Assembly: GCA_035532475.1 (NCBI GenBank)
Contig: DATKQY010000082.1
Span: forward strand, 1-64,000
Direction: 5' to 3'
From: DATKQY01 sp035532475
GTDB taxonomy: Bacteria > Actinomycetota > Acidimicrobiia > Acidimicrobiales > Bog-793
Length of the DNA stretch: 64,000 bases
Shown here: positions 25,066 through 33,605 of the stretch, piece by piece
How the letters are laid out: the number at the start of each line of letters is the position of its first letter
Position numbering within the stretch: the first letter of the stretch is position 1
Program-made: the position numbers and the translations under genes
Notes under the pieces: generated by a model
Seen by the model: only the letters and a program-made list of their open reading frames with translations
Told to the model about the DNA's origin: nothing
Database searches by the model: none

Positions 25066-25806
25066 ATGGTCGACGTCGCAGCGCCGGGCGGGGGGGTGCA
25101 CGCCAAGTCGCTGGCCGAGCAGGCGTACTACGCCATCCGCGAGCTGATCGTGAGCCTGGCGATCGCGCCCGGCGCACCGATCCACGAGGACCGGCTCTGC
25201 GAGGAGCTCGGGCTCGGCCGCACGCCGGTGCGGGAGGCCATCAAGCGGCTCGAGGCCGAGCGGCTCGTGGTCATCTACTCGCGCCGCGGCACGTTCGCGA
25301 GCGAGATCAACATCACCGATCACGCCCTCCTGGCTGACGTGCGGCGCCAGCTGGAGGGGCTCGCGGCCACCCGCGCCGCCGAGCGTGCCTCGGAGGCGGA
25401 CCAGGCGCTCGTGCGAGAGCTGCTCGGCCGTCTCGACCACGCCGGGTCCGACACCTCTGAGATGATCCGACTCGACGCCGAGGTCCATTCCGCGATCTAC
25501 GCCTGCACGCGCAACCACTACCTCCAGGCGACGCTCGGCCAGTACTACAACCTCGCCCGGCGGATCTGGCGCGTCTTCCTCGACCGCGTCGACCTGGCCC
25601 AGCACCTGGAGAGCCACAAGGCGCTGCTCGAGGCGATCCTCGCAGGCGACGGCGTGCGCGCCGCTGAGCTGGCCGTCGGGCACGTGGACGACTTCGAGAC
25701 GGCGGTGCTGCGCAGCGAGCTCGAGACGCTGAGCGGCCTGCGTACGGATGCCCTCGAGTGGCCGACGCGTCCGGGGGCGTCGCCCCGCCCCGGCCCGCGG
25801 GGCTGA
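25066..25806 (+). CDS. GntR family regulator, FCD (FadR-like) subgroup
   Basis: About 246 residues. The N-terminal winged helix has LAEQAYYAIRELIV and the recognition segment LGLGRTPVREAIKRLEAE (about 45-62). The C-terminal all-helical FCD effector domain spans about 85-220, with the metal-ligand pattern of an Asp in RLDAEVHSAIY and a later ESHKALLEAI. A Pro/Arg tail ends the protein. It lies between the methyltransferase and the flavoprotein gene, so it probably senses a pathway intermediate and controls the plus-strand catabolic genes. The effector is unknown. Confidence 0.88.
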   Translation: MVDVAAPGGGVHAKSLAEQAYYAIRELIVSLAIAPGAPIHEDRLCEELGLGRTPVREAIKRLEAERLVVIYSRRGTFASEINITDHALLADVRRQLEGLAATRAAERASEADQALVRELLGRLDHAGSDTSEMIRLDAEVHSAIYACTRNHYLQATLGQYYNLARRIWRVFLDRVDLAQHLESHKALLEAILAGDGVRAAELAVGHVDDFETAVLRSELETLSGLRTDALEWPTRPGASPRPGPRG

Positions 25807-25982
25807 GACTGTGCGTCGGGTGGCGTTGACAGGGGCTCCCAGCGCAGATATACCAGTCATATACCTCGGCCGGGGCGCGTCGCCCACGGTCCTGGGGCTG
25901 CGGGCGTGGCGCCCGGTCCCGTGAAGCGGGGGAGTCGGCCGTGGCGCTCGCCGCCACTTGCCCGAGGGTGAGGGGATCGAAC

Positions 25983-28499
25983 ATGGCCGGCGCTCCCGAC
26001 CGTGCGGACGTGGTGATCATCGGGGCGGGCATCGTCGGCAACTCGCTCGCCTACCACCTGGCGCGCCTCGGCGTGCCTCGCATCGTCCTCGTGGACAAGG
26101 GCCCGCTGCCGAACCCGGGCGGCTCGACCGGCCACGCCTCGAACTTCATCTTCCCCTTCGAGCACTCGAAGATGATGACGGAGCTCACGACCGAGAGCAC
26201 CGCGCAGTACAAGGCGCTCGGCGTGTTCACCGAGAGCGGCGGCGTCGAGGTCGCCCGGACCGAAGCCCGGATGCAGGAGTTCCGGCGCAAGCTGTCCGCG
26301 GCGAAGGCCTGGGACCAGGAGGCGGAGCTGCTCAGCCCGGCCGAGGTGAAAAAGCTCGTGCCCTTCATCGAAGAGGGGCTCCTGCTCGGCGGCCTGCACT
26401 TCCCGAGGGTCGGGGTGGTCGACTCGCTGCGCGCCGGCACGCTCATGCGCGAGCACGCCCAGGAGCTCGGCGCGCTGCAGGTGCTCGGCAACACCGAGAT
26501 CCTCGGCATCGACGTCGAGGGCGGCCGGGTGCGCGCCGTGCGGACGAGCGAGGGTGACATCGCGGCGGCGCAGGTGGCGATCTGCTGCGGGGTGTGGAGC
26601 CCGAGGATCGCCCGGATGGCGGGCGCCACGATCCCGCTCACCCCGGCCGTGCACCAGATGGTGAGCGTCGGGCCGATCGCCCTGTTCGCGGAGTCCCCGG
26701 GCGAGATCTCCTACCCGATCGTGCGCGACGTCGACACCGGGATGTACGAGCGCCAGCACGGGGGCGACATGGAGGTCGGCTCCTACGCGCACCGTCCGAT
26801 CCTCATCGAGCCCGACGAGATCCCCTCGATCGAGGCGTCGGCCCTTTCGCCGACCGAGCTGCCGTTCACGGCGGACGACTTCGACCCCCAGATGGAGGCG
26901 GCGCTCGAGCTCATGCCCGAGTTGCTCGGCGACGAGCGTGCCGGCGTCCGCTACGCGATCAACGGGCTGATCTCGCTCACGCCCGACGGGCACCCCGTCT
27001 TCGGGGAGACCCCCGAGGTGCGGGGGCTGTGGACGGCGGCGGCGATCTGGATCAAGGAGGGCCCCGGGTCGGCGCGCGTCGTCGCCGAGTGGATGACCGG
27101 GGCGCGGCCGTGCCTCGACGCCCATGAGGCGGACGTGGCGCGCTTCTGGCCGCACCAGCGCACCCGGGCGCATGTTCGCGCCCGTGCCGCCGAGGCCTTC
27201 AACAAGACCTACGGCATCGTGCACCCGGCCGAGCAGTACCTCGACTCGCGCGGCGTGCGACGCAGCCCGCTCTACGCGCGCGAAGTCGAGCTCGCTGCGT
27301 CCTTCTTCGAGACGGCGGGCTGGGAGCGGCCGAACTGGTACGAGTCGAACGCCCCGTTGCTCGACGAGTACGCCGGGCGCGTGACGCGGCGCGCCGCGGA
27401 GTGGGACGCCCGCTGGTGGTCGCCGATCATCGAGGCGGAGCACCTGGCGATGCGCGACCGCGTGGGGCTGGTCGACCTCAGCGCCTTCGCGGTGTTCGAC
27501 GTCTCCGGGCCGGGAGCGCTCGACTGCCTGCAGGGCGTCGCGGTCGCCCAGATGGACGTCCCGGTGGGCCGGGTCGTCTACACCCCCTTCCTCACGCCCG
27601 ACGGCGGCTTCCGGGCCGACCTCACGATCATGCGCCTCGGGCCGTCGCGCTTCCGGGTGGTCACCGGCGCGGCGCACGGGCTGGCGGACCGGCAGTGGAT
27701 CGTCGATCACGCCCGAGACGGCCAGCCGGTCGAGGTCACCGACCAGACCTCCGCGTGGAGCACCGTCGGCGTCTGGGGCCCCCGTGCGCGCGACCTCGTC
27801 GCCGCGTGCTCGCCCGAGGACGTCTCGGCCGAAGGATTCGCCTACGCGACGTGCCGGCCGATCGAGCTCGGCCGCCTGCAGGTGCTCGCCTCGAGGATCT
27901 CCTACGTCGGCGAGCTCGGCTGGGAGCTGTACGTCCCGATGGAGCAGGGTGGCGAGCTGTTCGACCTGCTGCTCGAGGCCGGCGAGCGCTTCGGGGTGGT
28001 GCCGGTCGGCCTCGGCGTCTATCTGTCGACGGCGCGCCTGGAGAAGGGCTACCGCTCCTACGGAGCCGAGCTCAGCCCCGACTACGGCCTCGTCGAGGCG
28101 GGCCTGCACCGCCGGATGGTGAAGAAGCAGGACTTCATCGGCAAGCGTGCGCACCTCGCCGAGCGTGCCGGTACCCCAGCGGCGGTGCTCTGCACGCTCA
28201 CGGTCGACTATGCGGGCGTCGCGCCAGACGATCGGCGCTACCCGCTCGGCGGCGAGGTGATCCTCGGCGAGGACGGCGAGCCGATCACCGACGCGCGCGG
28301 CCGGCGCTCCTACGTCACGAGCGCCGGCGCCGGCCCATCGGTCGGCGCGCACCTGCTGCTCGCCTACCTGCCGTCCGGTCTCGCCAAGGCCGGTCAGCGG
28401 CTGCAGGTCGAGTGCATGGGCGAGCGCTACCCGGTCGCCGTGGCCGTCGCCGGCAACGGTGCCGTGTTCGACCCGGCCAACGAGCGGCTCCGGAGCTGA
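25983..28499 (+). CDS. Dimethylglycine/sarcosine dehydrogenase-like flavoprotein with GcvT domain
   Basis: An 838-residue two-part enzyme. The N-terminal DAO-type oxidoreductase has the Rossmann motif GAGIVG (14-19). His51 in STGHASN sits where dimethylglycine dehydrogenase binds FAD covalently. A linker (FAO_M-like) leads to a C-terminal aminomethyltransferase (GcvT) domain from about residue 440. There the folate site would capture formaldehyde from the oxidised N-methyl group as 5,10-methylene-THF. ATG at 25983 has GAGGGG seven bases upstream. etfB starts three bases after its stop, so electrons probably go to ETF. Dimethylglycine and sarcosine are equally plausible substrates. Confidence 0.88.
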   Translation: MAGAPDRADVVIIGAGIVGNSLAYHLARLGVPRIVLVDKGPLPNPGGSTGHASNFIFPFEHSKMMTELTTESTAQYKALGVFTESGGVEVARTEARMQEFRRKLSAAKAWDQEAELLSPAEVKKLVPFIEEGLLLGGLHFPRVGVVDSLRAGTLMREHAQELGALQVLGNTEILGIDVEGGRVRAVRTSEGDIAAAQVAICCGVWSPRIARMAGATIPLTPAVHQMVSVGPIALFAESPGEISYPIVRDVDTGMYERQHGGDMEVGSYAHRPILIEPDEIPSIEASALSPTELPFTADDFDPQMEAALELMPELLGDERAGVRYAINGLISLTPDGHPVFGETPEVRGLWTAAAIWIKEGPGSARVVAEWMTGARPCLDAHEADVARFWPHQRTRAHVRARAAEAFNKTYGIVHPAEQYLDSRGVRRSPLYAREVELAASFFETAGWERPNWYESNAPLLDEYAGRVTRRAAEWDARWWSPIIEAEHLAMRDRVGLVDLSAFAVFDVSGPGALDCLQGVAVAQMDVPVGRVVYTPFLTPDGGFRADLTIMRLGPSRFRVVTGAAHGLADRQWIVDHARDGQPVEVTDQTSAWSTVGVWGPRARDLVAACSPEDVSAEGFAYATCRPIELGRLQVLASRISYVGELGWELYVPMEQGGELFDLLLEAGERFGVVPVGLGVYLSTARLEKGYRSYGAELSPDYGLVEAGLHRRMVKKQDFIGKRAHLAERAGTPAAVLCTLTVDYAGVAPDDRRYPLGGEVILGEDGEPITDARGRRSYVTSAGAGPSVGAHLLLAYLPSGLAKAGQRLQVECMGERYPVAVAVAGNGAVFDPANERLRS

Positions 28500-28502
28500 G
28501 GG

Positions 28503-29273
28503 ATGGAGATCCTCGTCTGCATCAAACGGGTCCCCTTCGTCGGGGGGACGGTCGTGCTGACCGACGACCACCGGCAGGTCGACACGAAGTTCCTCGGCTT
28601 CACGATGAGCCCGCACGAGGAGTGCGCCGTCGAGGAGGCGGTCCGGCTCGTCGAGGCCCACGGCGGCAGCTCGGCGGTCCTCACCGTCGGGCCGCCCGAG
28701 GCCGAGGAGCAGCTTCGCTACGCGATGTCGCTCGGCCTCGACCGCGCCGTTCTCGTCGACTCCGGCGCACGCGAGCTCGGGCCGCGCTCGGTCGCGGCCG
28801 AGATCGTCGGGGCCGTCGAGGCGATGCGCTCCTCCGGTGCCGGCGTCGACCTGCTGCTGTTCGGCAACGAGGCCGCCGACACCGGGGACTTCCAGGTGGG
28901 CATCCTCGTCGCCGAGGCGCTCGGCCTGCCGTGCGTCACCGGCGTGAAGGAGCTGGAGGTGGCGGGCGGCGAGCTCCGCGCGACGCGCGAGCGCGGCCGC
29001 GCGCGCGAGGTGTTCGCCGTGACGCTCCCCGCCGTGTGCACCGTGAAGGAGGGGCTGAACCTGCCCCGCTATCCGTCGCTGCCGGGGCGGCTTCGGGCCA
29101 AGTCCAAGCCGCTCGCGACGAGCGAGGCGTCCGAGCACGCCGAGCAGCTGCAGATGCAGTCCCTGATGGTGCCGCGAGAGGAGCGGCGCGAGGCGGAGGT
29201 CCTCGGCCACGGTGCCGACGCCGCGGGACGGGTGGTCGAGGTGCTGGTCGAGCTCGGCGTGGTCAAGCGATGA
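28503..29273 (+). CDS. etfB: Electron transfer flavoprotein beta subunit
   Basis: A 256-residue AMP-binding ETF beta chain. The N-terminus MEILVCIKRVP and the EECAVEEAVRLVE helix are typical. The region FGNEAADTGDFQVG matches the nucleotide-binding DTxQVG motif. The recognition-loop region is represented by LNLPRYPSLPGRLRAKSKPL. It is transcribed directly after the flavoprotein dehydrogenase and overlaps etfA by four bases (ATGA). It likely accepts electrons from that dehydrogenase. Confidence 0.93.
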   Translation: MEILVCIKRVPFVGGTVVLTDDHRQVDTKFLGFTMSPHEECAVEEAVRLVEAHGGSSAVLTVGPPEAEEQLRYAMSLGLDRAVLVDSGARELGPRSVAAEIVGAVEAMRSSGAGVDLLLFGNEAADTGDFQVGILVAEALGLPCVTGVKELEVAGGELRATRERGRAREVFAVTLPAVCTVKEGLNLPRYPSLPGRLRAKSKPLATSEASEHAEQLQMQSLMVPREERREAEVLGHGADAAGRVVEVLVELGVVKR

Positions 29274-30256
29274 TCCTGACGCTGGTCGAGCACGAGGCCG
29301 ACGCGGCGAGCGCGACCTCCCTCGAGGCCCTGACCCTCGCCCGCCAGATCGCCGTCGCGACCGGTGAGCCGCTGCACGCGCTGGCGATCGCCGGCGATGC
29401 CGGCAAGCTCGCCCCGTCGCTCGGCGACCACGGGGTCGAGGTGCTGCACGCGGCGTCCTTCGCCGGCGACGAGGCGTACGCGCCGCGCGCCTGGGCGCGA
29501 GCGGTCCTCGCCCTCGTCGGCGCGGGCGCGCCGAAGGCGGTCGCCGCTCCGGCGAGCGACCGGGGCAACGAGGTGATGGCCTACGTCGGCGCGATCGCCG
29601 GCCTCCCGATGGTCGCCAACTGCGTGGAGGTCGCGCCGGACGCCGACGGCGTCTCGTGGCGGCTCCGACGCCTGCGATGGGCGGGGAGCATCGTCGAAGA
29701 GGCGGTGCTTCGCTCCGAGGGCCCGGGCCTGTTCACCGTCGCCGCCGACTCGATCGCCGCCGAGGCCGGGGGCGCGCCCGTCGTCACCGAGGTGCGCGCC
29801 TTTGGCGTCGCGCTCGAGGAGCGGGACCTCGAGGTCAGGGTCGCCGAGGTGCTGGAGCCCGCGACCGAAGGCGTCTCGCTCACCGACGCCAGGGTCGTCG
29901 TCGGCGGTGGCCGCGGCGTCGGGGGCGAGGAGGGTTTCGCCGTCCTCGAAGAGCTCGCCGAGCTGCTCGGCGGCGCCGTCGGCGTGTCGCGCGCGGTCAC
30001 CAGCCTCGGCTGGCGCTCCCACCAGGACCAGGTGGGCCAGACCGGCTGCCGCATCGCGCCGGAGCTCTACATCGCGTGCGGGATCAGCGGTGCCATCCAG
30101 CACATGGTCGGCTGCAAGGGCGCCCGCAACCTGCTGGCGATCAACACCGACGCCGACGCGCCGATCATGTCGAAGGCGGACTACGCGGTGATCGGCGACC
30201 TGCACGCCGTGCTGCCGGCGGTCGTCGCGGAGCTGCGCAAGGAGCGAGCGCGTTGA
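29270..30256 (+). CDS. etfA: Electron transfer flavoprotein alpha subunit
   Basis: A 328-residue ETF alpha chain. The FAD-binding C-terminal domain is intact, with VVVGGGRGVG, SLGWRSHQDQVGQTG, ELYIACGISGAIQHMVG and INTDADAPI. The usual Lys after GQTG is Cys here, a minor variation. ATG at 29270 overlaps the etfB stop. EtfBA should carry electrons from the dimethylglycine dehydrogenase-like enzyme to the membrane protein EtfD encoded at the end of the cluster. Confidence 0.94.
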   Translation: MILTLVEHEADAASATSLEALTLARQIAVATGEPLHALAIAGDAGKLAPSLGDHGVEVLHAASFAGDEAYAPRAWARAVLALVGAGAPKAVAAPASDRGNEVMAYVGAIAGLPMVANCVEVAPDADGVSWRLRRLRWAGSIVEEAVLRSEGPGLFTVAADSIAAEAGGAPVVTEVRAFGVALEERDLEVRVAEVLEPATEGVSLTDARVVVGGGRGVGGEEGFAVLEELAELLGGAVGVSRAVTSLGWRSHQDQVGQTGCRIAPELYIACGISGAIQHMVGCKGARNLLAINTDADAPIMSKADYAVIGDLHAVLPAVVAELRKERAR

Positions 30257-30342
30257 ACGTCTATTTCGCCAGTCCTATAGTCGGCCGCGAGGCGGCACCT
30301 GGTCGCTGTCGCCCGCGTGGGGGGAGGTCCGGCGAGCTGCCA

Positions 30343-30369
30343 GTGACCCTTGACCCGGTGACCCTTGAC
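30343..30369. repeat. 12-bp direct repeat GTGACCCTTGAC upstream of the transporter
   Basis: Two exact copies of GTGACCCTTGAC start 15 bases apart (30343 and 30358). They lie in the 199-base gap between etfA and the ABC ATPase gene, about 90 bases before its start. Direct repeats at this distance may be a regulator site or hold a promoter. No other element is clear in the gap. Confidence 0.5.
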
Positions 30370-30455
30370 GGACGGGTGCCGTCGGCGCTTCGCGCCGACG
30401 CCGAGCGCCCCGGCGGTGGCGGGCGCCACCCGGTGACGCCAACGGTCGTGTCCGC

Positions 30456-31550
30456 GTGAGCGGCGCCGCGGTGTCCGCGGACGCGCCAGCAGTCGCTGAC
30501 GACGTCCAGGTCTCGTGCCGGGACGTCTGGAAGGTCTTCGGCCGGGGGGCGGAGAAGGTCCCCGGCACGGAGATCGCCGATCTGAGCCGGGCCGAGCTGA
30601 TGGAGCGCGAAGGCTGCGTCGTCGCGGTGCGCAACGTCTCCTTCGACATCCCCCGTGGCCAGGTGTTCGTGGTGATGGGGCTCTCCGGCAGCGGCAAGTC
30701 CACGCTCACCCGCTGCATCACCCGGCTCATCGACGTGACCAGCGGCTCGGTGCAGCTGTGCGGTCAGGACGTCGTCGCGGCGGACGCGAAGGCGCTTCGC
30801 GAGCTGCGGCGGACGAAGGTGAGCATGGTCTTCCAGCACTTCGCGCTCCTTCCCCACCGCAACGTCCTCGACAACGTCGCCTACGGCCTCGAGATCCGCG
30901 GCGTCGACCGCGCCACGCGTCACGAGCGCGCCCGCGAGCTGGTCGGTGTTGTCGGGCTCTCCGGCGTCGAGCGGTCGTACCCGAGCCAGCTGAGCGGCGG
31001 CATGCAGCAGCGCGTCGGCCTGGCGCGCGCCCTCGCGGTCGACCCGGAGGTCCTGATCTTCGACGAGGCCTTCTCGGCACTCGACCCGCTGATCCGCCGC
31101 GGCATGCAGGACGAGCTCGTGCGGCTGCAGCGCCAGATGCACAAGACCGTGATCTTCGTCACCCACGACCTCGACGAGGCCTTGAAGCTCGGTGACCGCA
31201 TCGCCATCATGCGCGACGGCCGGTTCGTGCAGCTCGGCACGCCCGAGGAGGTCGTGGGCGCGCCGGCCGACGACTACGTCGCGGCGTTCACCCGCGACGT
31301 GTCCCGGGCCAAGGTGCTCACCGCCGGCTGGGTCATGCGCCCACCGAGGGCGGACGCCGCCCCAGATCGCACGGTGTCGGAGTCGACCAAGCTCGACGAC
31401 GTCCTCGCGGTCCTCGCCGAGCGGGACGACCCGATCGGCGTCGTCGACGGCACCGGCCGGGTGGTCGGCTCGCTCGACCGCGCGACCGTGCTGCAGGCCG
31501 TCGCCGCCGCCCCTCCCCATCCCGACACGCTCGCCGTCCAGCGGGCCTGA
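30456..31550 (+). CDS. proV: Glycine betaine/proline-type ABC transporter ATP-binding protein
   Basis: A 364-residue ATPase of the quaternary-amine transporter (ProV/OpuAA) group. Walker A is GLSGSGKST, the signature is LSGGMQQRVGLARAL, and Walker B is VLIFDEAFSALDP, followed by the switch HDLDE. The N-terminal region with GAEKVPGTEI before the strand VRNVSFDIPRGQ resembles ProV. A shortened CBS-like tail (about 285-355) might sense ionic strength, but only one repeat is recognisable. GTG start. The permease gene follows nine bases later. Confidence 0.92.
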   Translation: MSGAAVSADAPAVADDVQVSCRDVWKVFGRGAEKVPGTEIADLSRAELMEREGCVVAVRNVSFDIPRGQVFVVMGLSGSGKSTLTRCITRLIDVTSGSVQLCGQDVVAADAKALRELRRTKVSMVFQHFALLPHRNVLDNVAYGLEIRGVDRATRHERARELVGVVGLSGVERSYPSQLSGGMQQRVGLARALAVDPEVLIFDEAFSALDPLIRRGMQDELVRLQRQMHKTVIFVTHDLDEALKLGDRIAIMRDGRFVQLGTPEEVVGAPADDYVAAFTRDVSRAKVLTAGWVMRPPRADAAPDRTVSESTKLDDVLAVLAERDDPIGVVDGTGRVVGSLDRATVLQAVAAAPPHPDTLAVQRA

Positions 31551-31559
31551 ACCTCGGCC

Positions 31560-33557
31560 ATGGCGCTCACGATCCCGCGTCGTACGGGCGTCGCCGGACT
31601 GGACTGGCGGGCGCTCGCCCGCACCCCGTGGCCCGGTCTCGCCCTCGCGGGCCTCGCGATGGCTGCCGGCGCGGCGATCAGCGGGTCGGCGGCCGGCTTC
31701 CCCGCCCATTGGGTGCCGAGCTCGCAGAACGCCTTCACGAGCCTCGACAGCTGGATCAGCGCGCACCAGACGAGCGCCCCGATCTTCACCGATCTCGTCA
31801 CCCCGGTCGGGGGCGGGCTCGGCCACGCGGTGAACGCCGTCGTCGACGTGTTGACCTGGCTCGGCTGGCCCGGTGTCATGGCGCTCGCCGTCCTCGCCGG
31901 CATTGCCGCCGGCACCTATCGCACTGCGACGTTCGCCGCCGTGGTCATCGCGGGGTTCGGCCTGCTCAACCTGTGGAGCTACAGCATGGCGACGCTCGGT
32001 CTCATGACCGTGTCGATCGCCGTCGCCATCGCGCTCGGCATCCCGCTCGGGGTCGCCGCGGGCTTCTCCGGGGCCGTCGAACGGGTCCTCCGGCCGATGC
32101 TCGACGCGGCCCAGATGATCCCGGCGTACGTGTACCTGCTGCCGGCCGTGATCCTCCTCGGGATCGGCAACCCCGCTGGTGTGGCGGTCACGGTCATCTA
32201 CGCGACCCCACCGGTGGTGCGGCTGACCGCCCTCGGGATCCGCTCGGTGCGTGCCGACGTCCTCGAGGCCGGCAGGTCGTTCGGCTCGACCCGCTGGCAG
32301 CTGCTGGCGAAGGTCCAGCTCCCGCTGGCGGTCCGCCCGATCCTGCTCGGGATCAACCAGGTGATCATGATGGCGCTGTCCATCGTCGTGCTGGCCTCGC
32401 TGATCGGCGCCGGCGGTCTCGGCGACCCCGTGCTGCTCGGCCTCACCCAGCAGAACCTCGGACAGTCGCTCACCGCGGGGATCGCGATCGTGGCGATGGC
32501 GATGCTCCTCGACCGCATCGTGAGCGCGGCGGGCGGCCGCGTCGGCAGCGCCCACGAGGCGTCGGCCGCACGGTCCGACCGCTGGCGGCGCCCCCTCCTC
32601 GCCGGGGGCGCGCTCGCCGTCCTCGTCGTCGCGCTCGTCAGCCACTACGGCTTCGGTGTCGACGTGTTCCCGACGAACTGGTCGTTCTCGATCGAGGGCC
32701 CGGTGAACACCGGCGTCGCGTGGCTCGAGGCGCACCTGTACCACTTCTGGAGCGTCCCGGTGATCGGCGGCACCGAGAACCTGAGCAGCTTCTTGACCCT
32801 CGACATCTTGAACCCGATCACCCGCCTCCTCGGCGCCCTGCCCTGGTGGCTCGCCGTGTTTGGCACCGCCGCGGCCGGCGTGCTGGCCGGGGGCGTGCGA
32901 CGCGGCGTGCAGCTCGGCGCCTGCGTCGCCGGCGTCGGCCTGCTCGGCGTGTGGCAGGACGGCGCGACGACGCTCGCGCAGGTGGTCGTCGCGCTCGCGC
33001 TCTGCGTCCTCGTCGGGTTTCCGATCGGCGTCCTCGCCTACTGGTGGCCGTGGCTCGACCGGGCGCTGCGCCCGGTGCTCGACACGCTGCAGACCATGCC
33101 GGCGTTCGTCTACCTGATCCCGGTGGTGGTCTTCTTCAGCGTCGGCAACGTCGCCGGGGTCATCGCCTCGTTCGTCTACGCCGTCCCCGCGACGGTCCGC
33201 CTCACCATCCTCGGCCTGAAGGGGGTGCGGCCCGACATCATCGAGGCCGGGAGGGCGTTCGGCTCGACGCGGCTGCAGATCCTGCGCAAGGTGGAGCTGC
33301 CCGCCGCGCGCCCGGCGATGCTGCTCGCCGTCAACCAGACGATCATGCTCGTCCTCGCCGAGGTGATCGTGGCCGGCCTTGTCGGTGCCGGCGGCCTCGG
33401 GTACGACGTCGTGGTCGGCCTCGACCGAGACGAGTTCGGTCTCGGGCTGGCGGCCGGCATCGGGATCTTGCTCTTCGGCGTGGTGTTCGACCGCCTGACC
33501 CAGGGCGCGGGGCAGGGCGGCCTGTCGCGCGACGTCGGGCGCATGCAGATGATCTAG
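31560..33557 (+). CDS. proW: Tandem-fused ABC permease (two ProW-like domains)
   Basis: A 665-residue protein, about twice the usual permease length. It holds two complete binding-protein-dependent transport domains. Each has an EAA loop: EAGRSFGSTRWQLLAKVQLP (about 238-257) and EAGRAFGSTRLQILRKVELP (about 562-581). Each domain has five to six predicted helices, with extra N-terminal helices before both. The two halves are similar but diverged, indicating duplication and fusion. One chain could therefore supply the whole membrane channel that normally needs two ProW copies. It is followed by the binding-protein gene. Confidence 0.9.
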   Translation: MALTIPRRTGVAGLDWRALARTPWPGLALAGLAMAAGAAISGSAAGFPAHWVPSSQNAFTSLDSWISAHQTSAPIFTDLVTPVGGGLGHAVNAVVDVLTWLGWPGVMALAVLAGIAAGTYRTATFAAVVIAGFGLLNLWSYSMATLGLMTVSIAVAIALGIPLGVAAGFSGAVERVLRPMLDAAQMIPAYVYLLPAVILLGIGNPAGVAVTVIYATPPVVRLTALGIRSVRADVLEAGRSFGSTRWQLLAKVQLPLAVRPILLGINQVIMMALSIVVLASLIGAGGLGDPVLLGLTQQNLGQSLTAGIAIVAMAMLLDRIVSAAGGRVGSAHEASAARSDRWRRPLLAGGALAVLVVALVSHYGFGVDVFPTNWSFSIEGPVNTGVAWLEAHLYHFWSVPVIGGTENLSSFLTLDILNPITRLLGALPWWLAVFGTAAAGVLAGGVRRGVQLGACVAGVGLLGVWQDGATTLAQVVVALALCVLVGFPIGVLAYWWPWLDRALRPVLDTLQTMPAFVYLIPVVVFFSVGNVAGVIASFVYAVPATVRLTILGLKGVRPDIIEAGRAFGSTRLQILRKVELPAARPAMLLAVNQTIMLVLAEVIVAGLVGAGGLGYDVVVGLDRDEFGLGLAAGIGILLFGVVFDRLTQGAGQGGLSRDVGRMQMI

Positions 33558-33605
33558 CGGTTCTCAACGGATCTCGTGGTACCGACCAGGGGGAAGGAGC
33601 AGGAG

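Noticed and set aside
25857..29210. A 1117-codon open frame on the minus strand across the flavoprotein and etfB genes
   Set aside because: It is antisense to well-identified genes, has no recognisable domain, and is rich in His/Arg/Asp/Leu as expected when GC-rich codons are read backwards.
30257..30455. Riboswitch in the leader of the betaine transporter
   Set aside because: No recognisable glycine, cobalamin or SAM riboswitch core; only the 12-bp direct repeat stands out.
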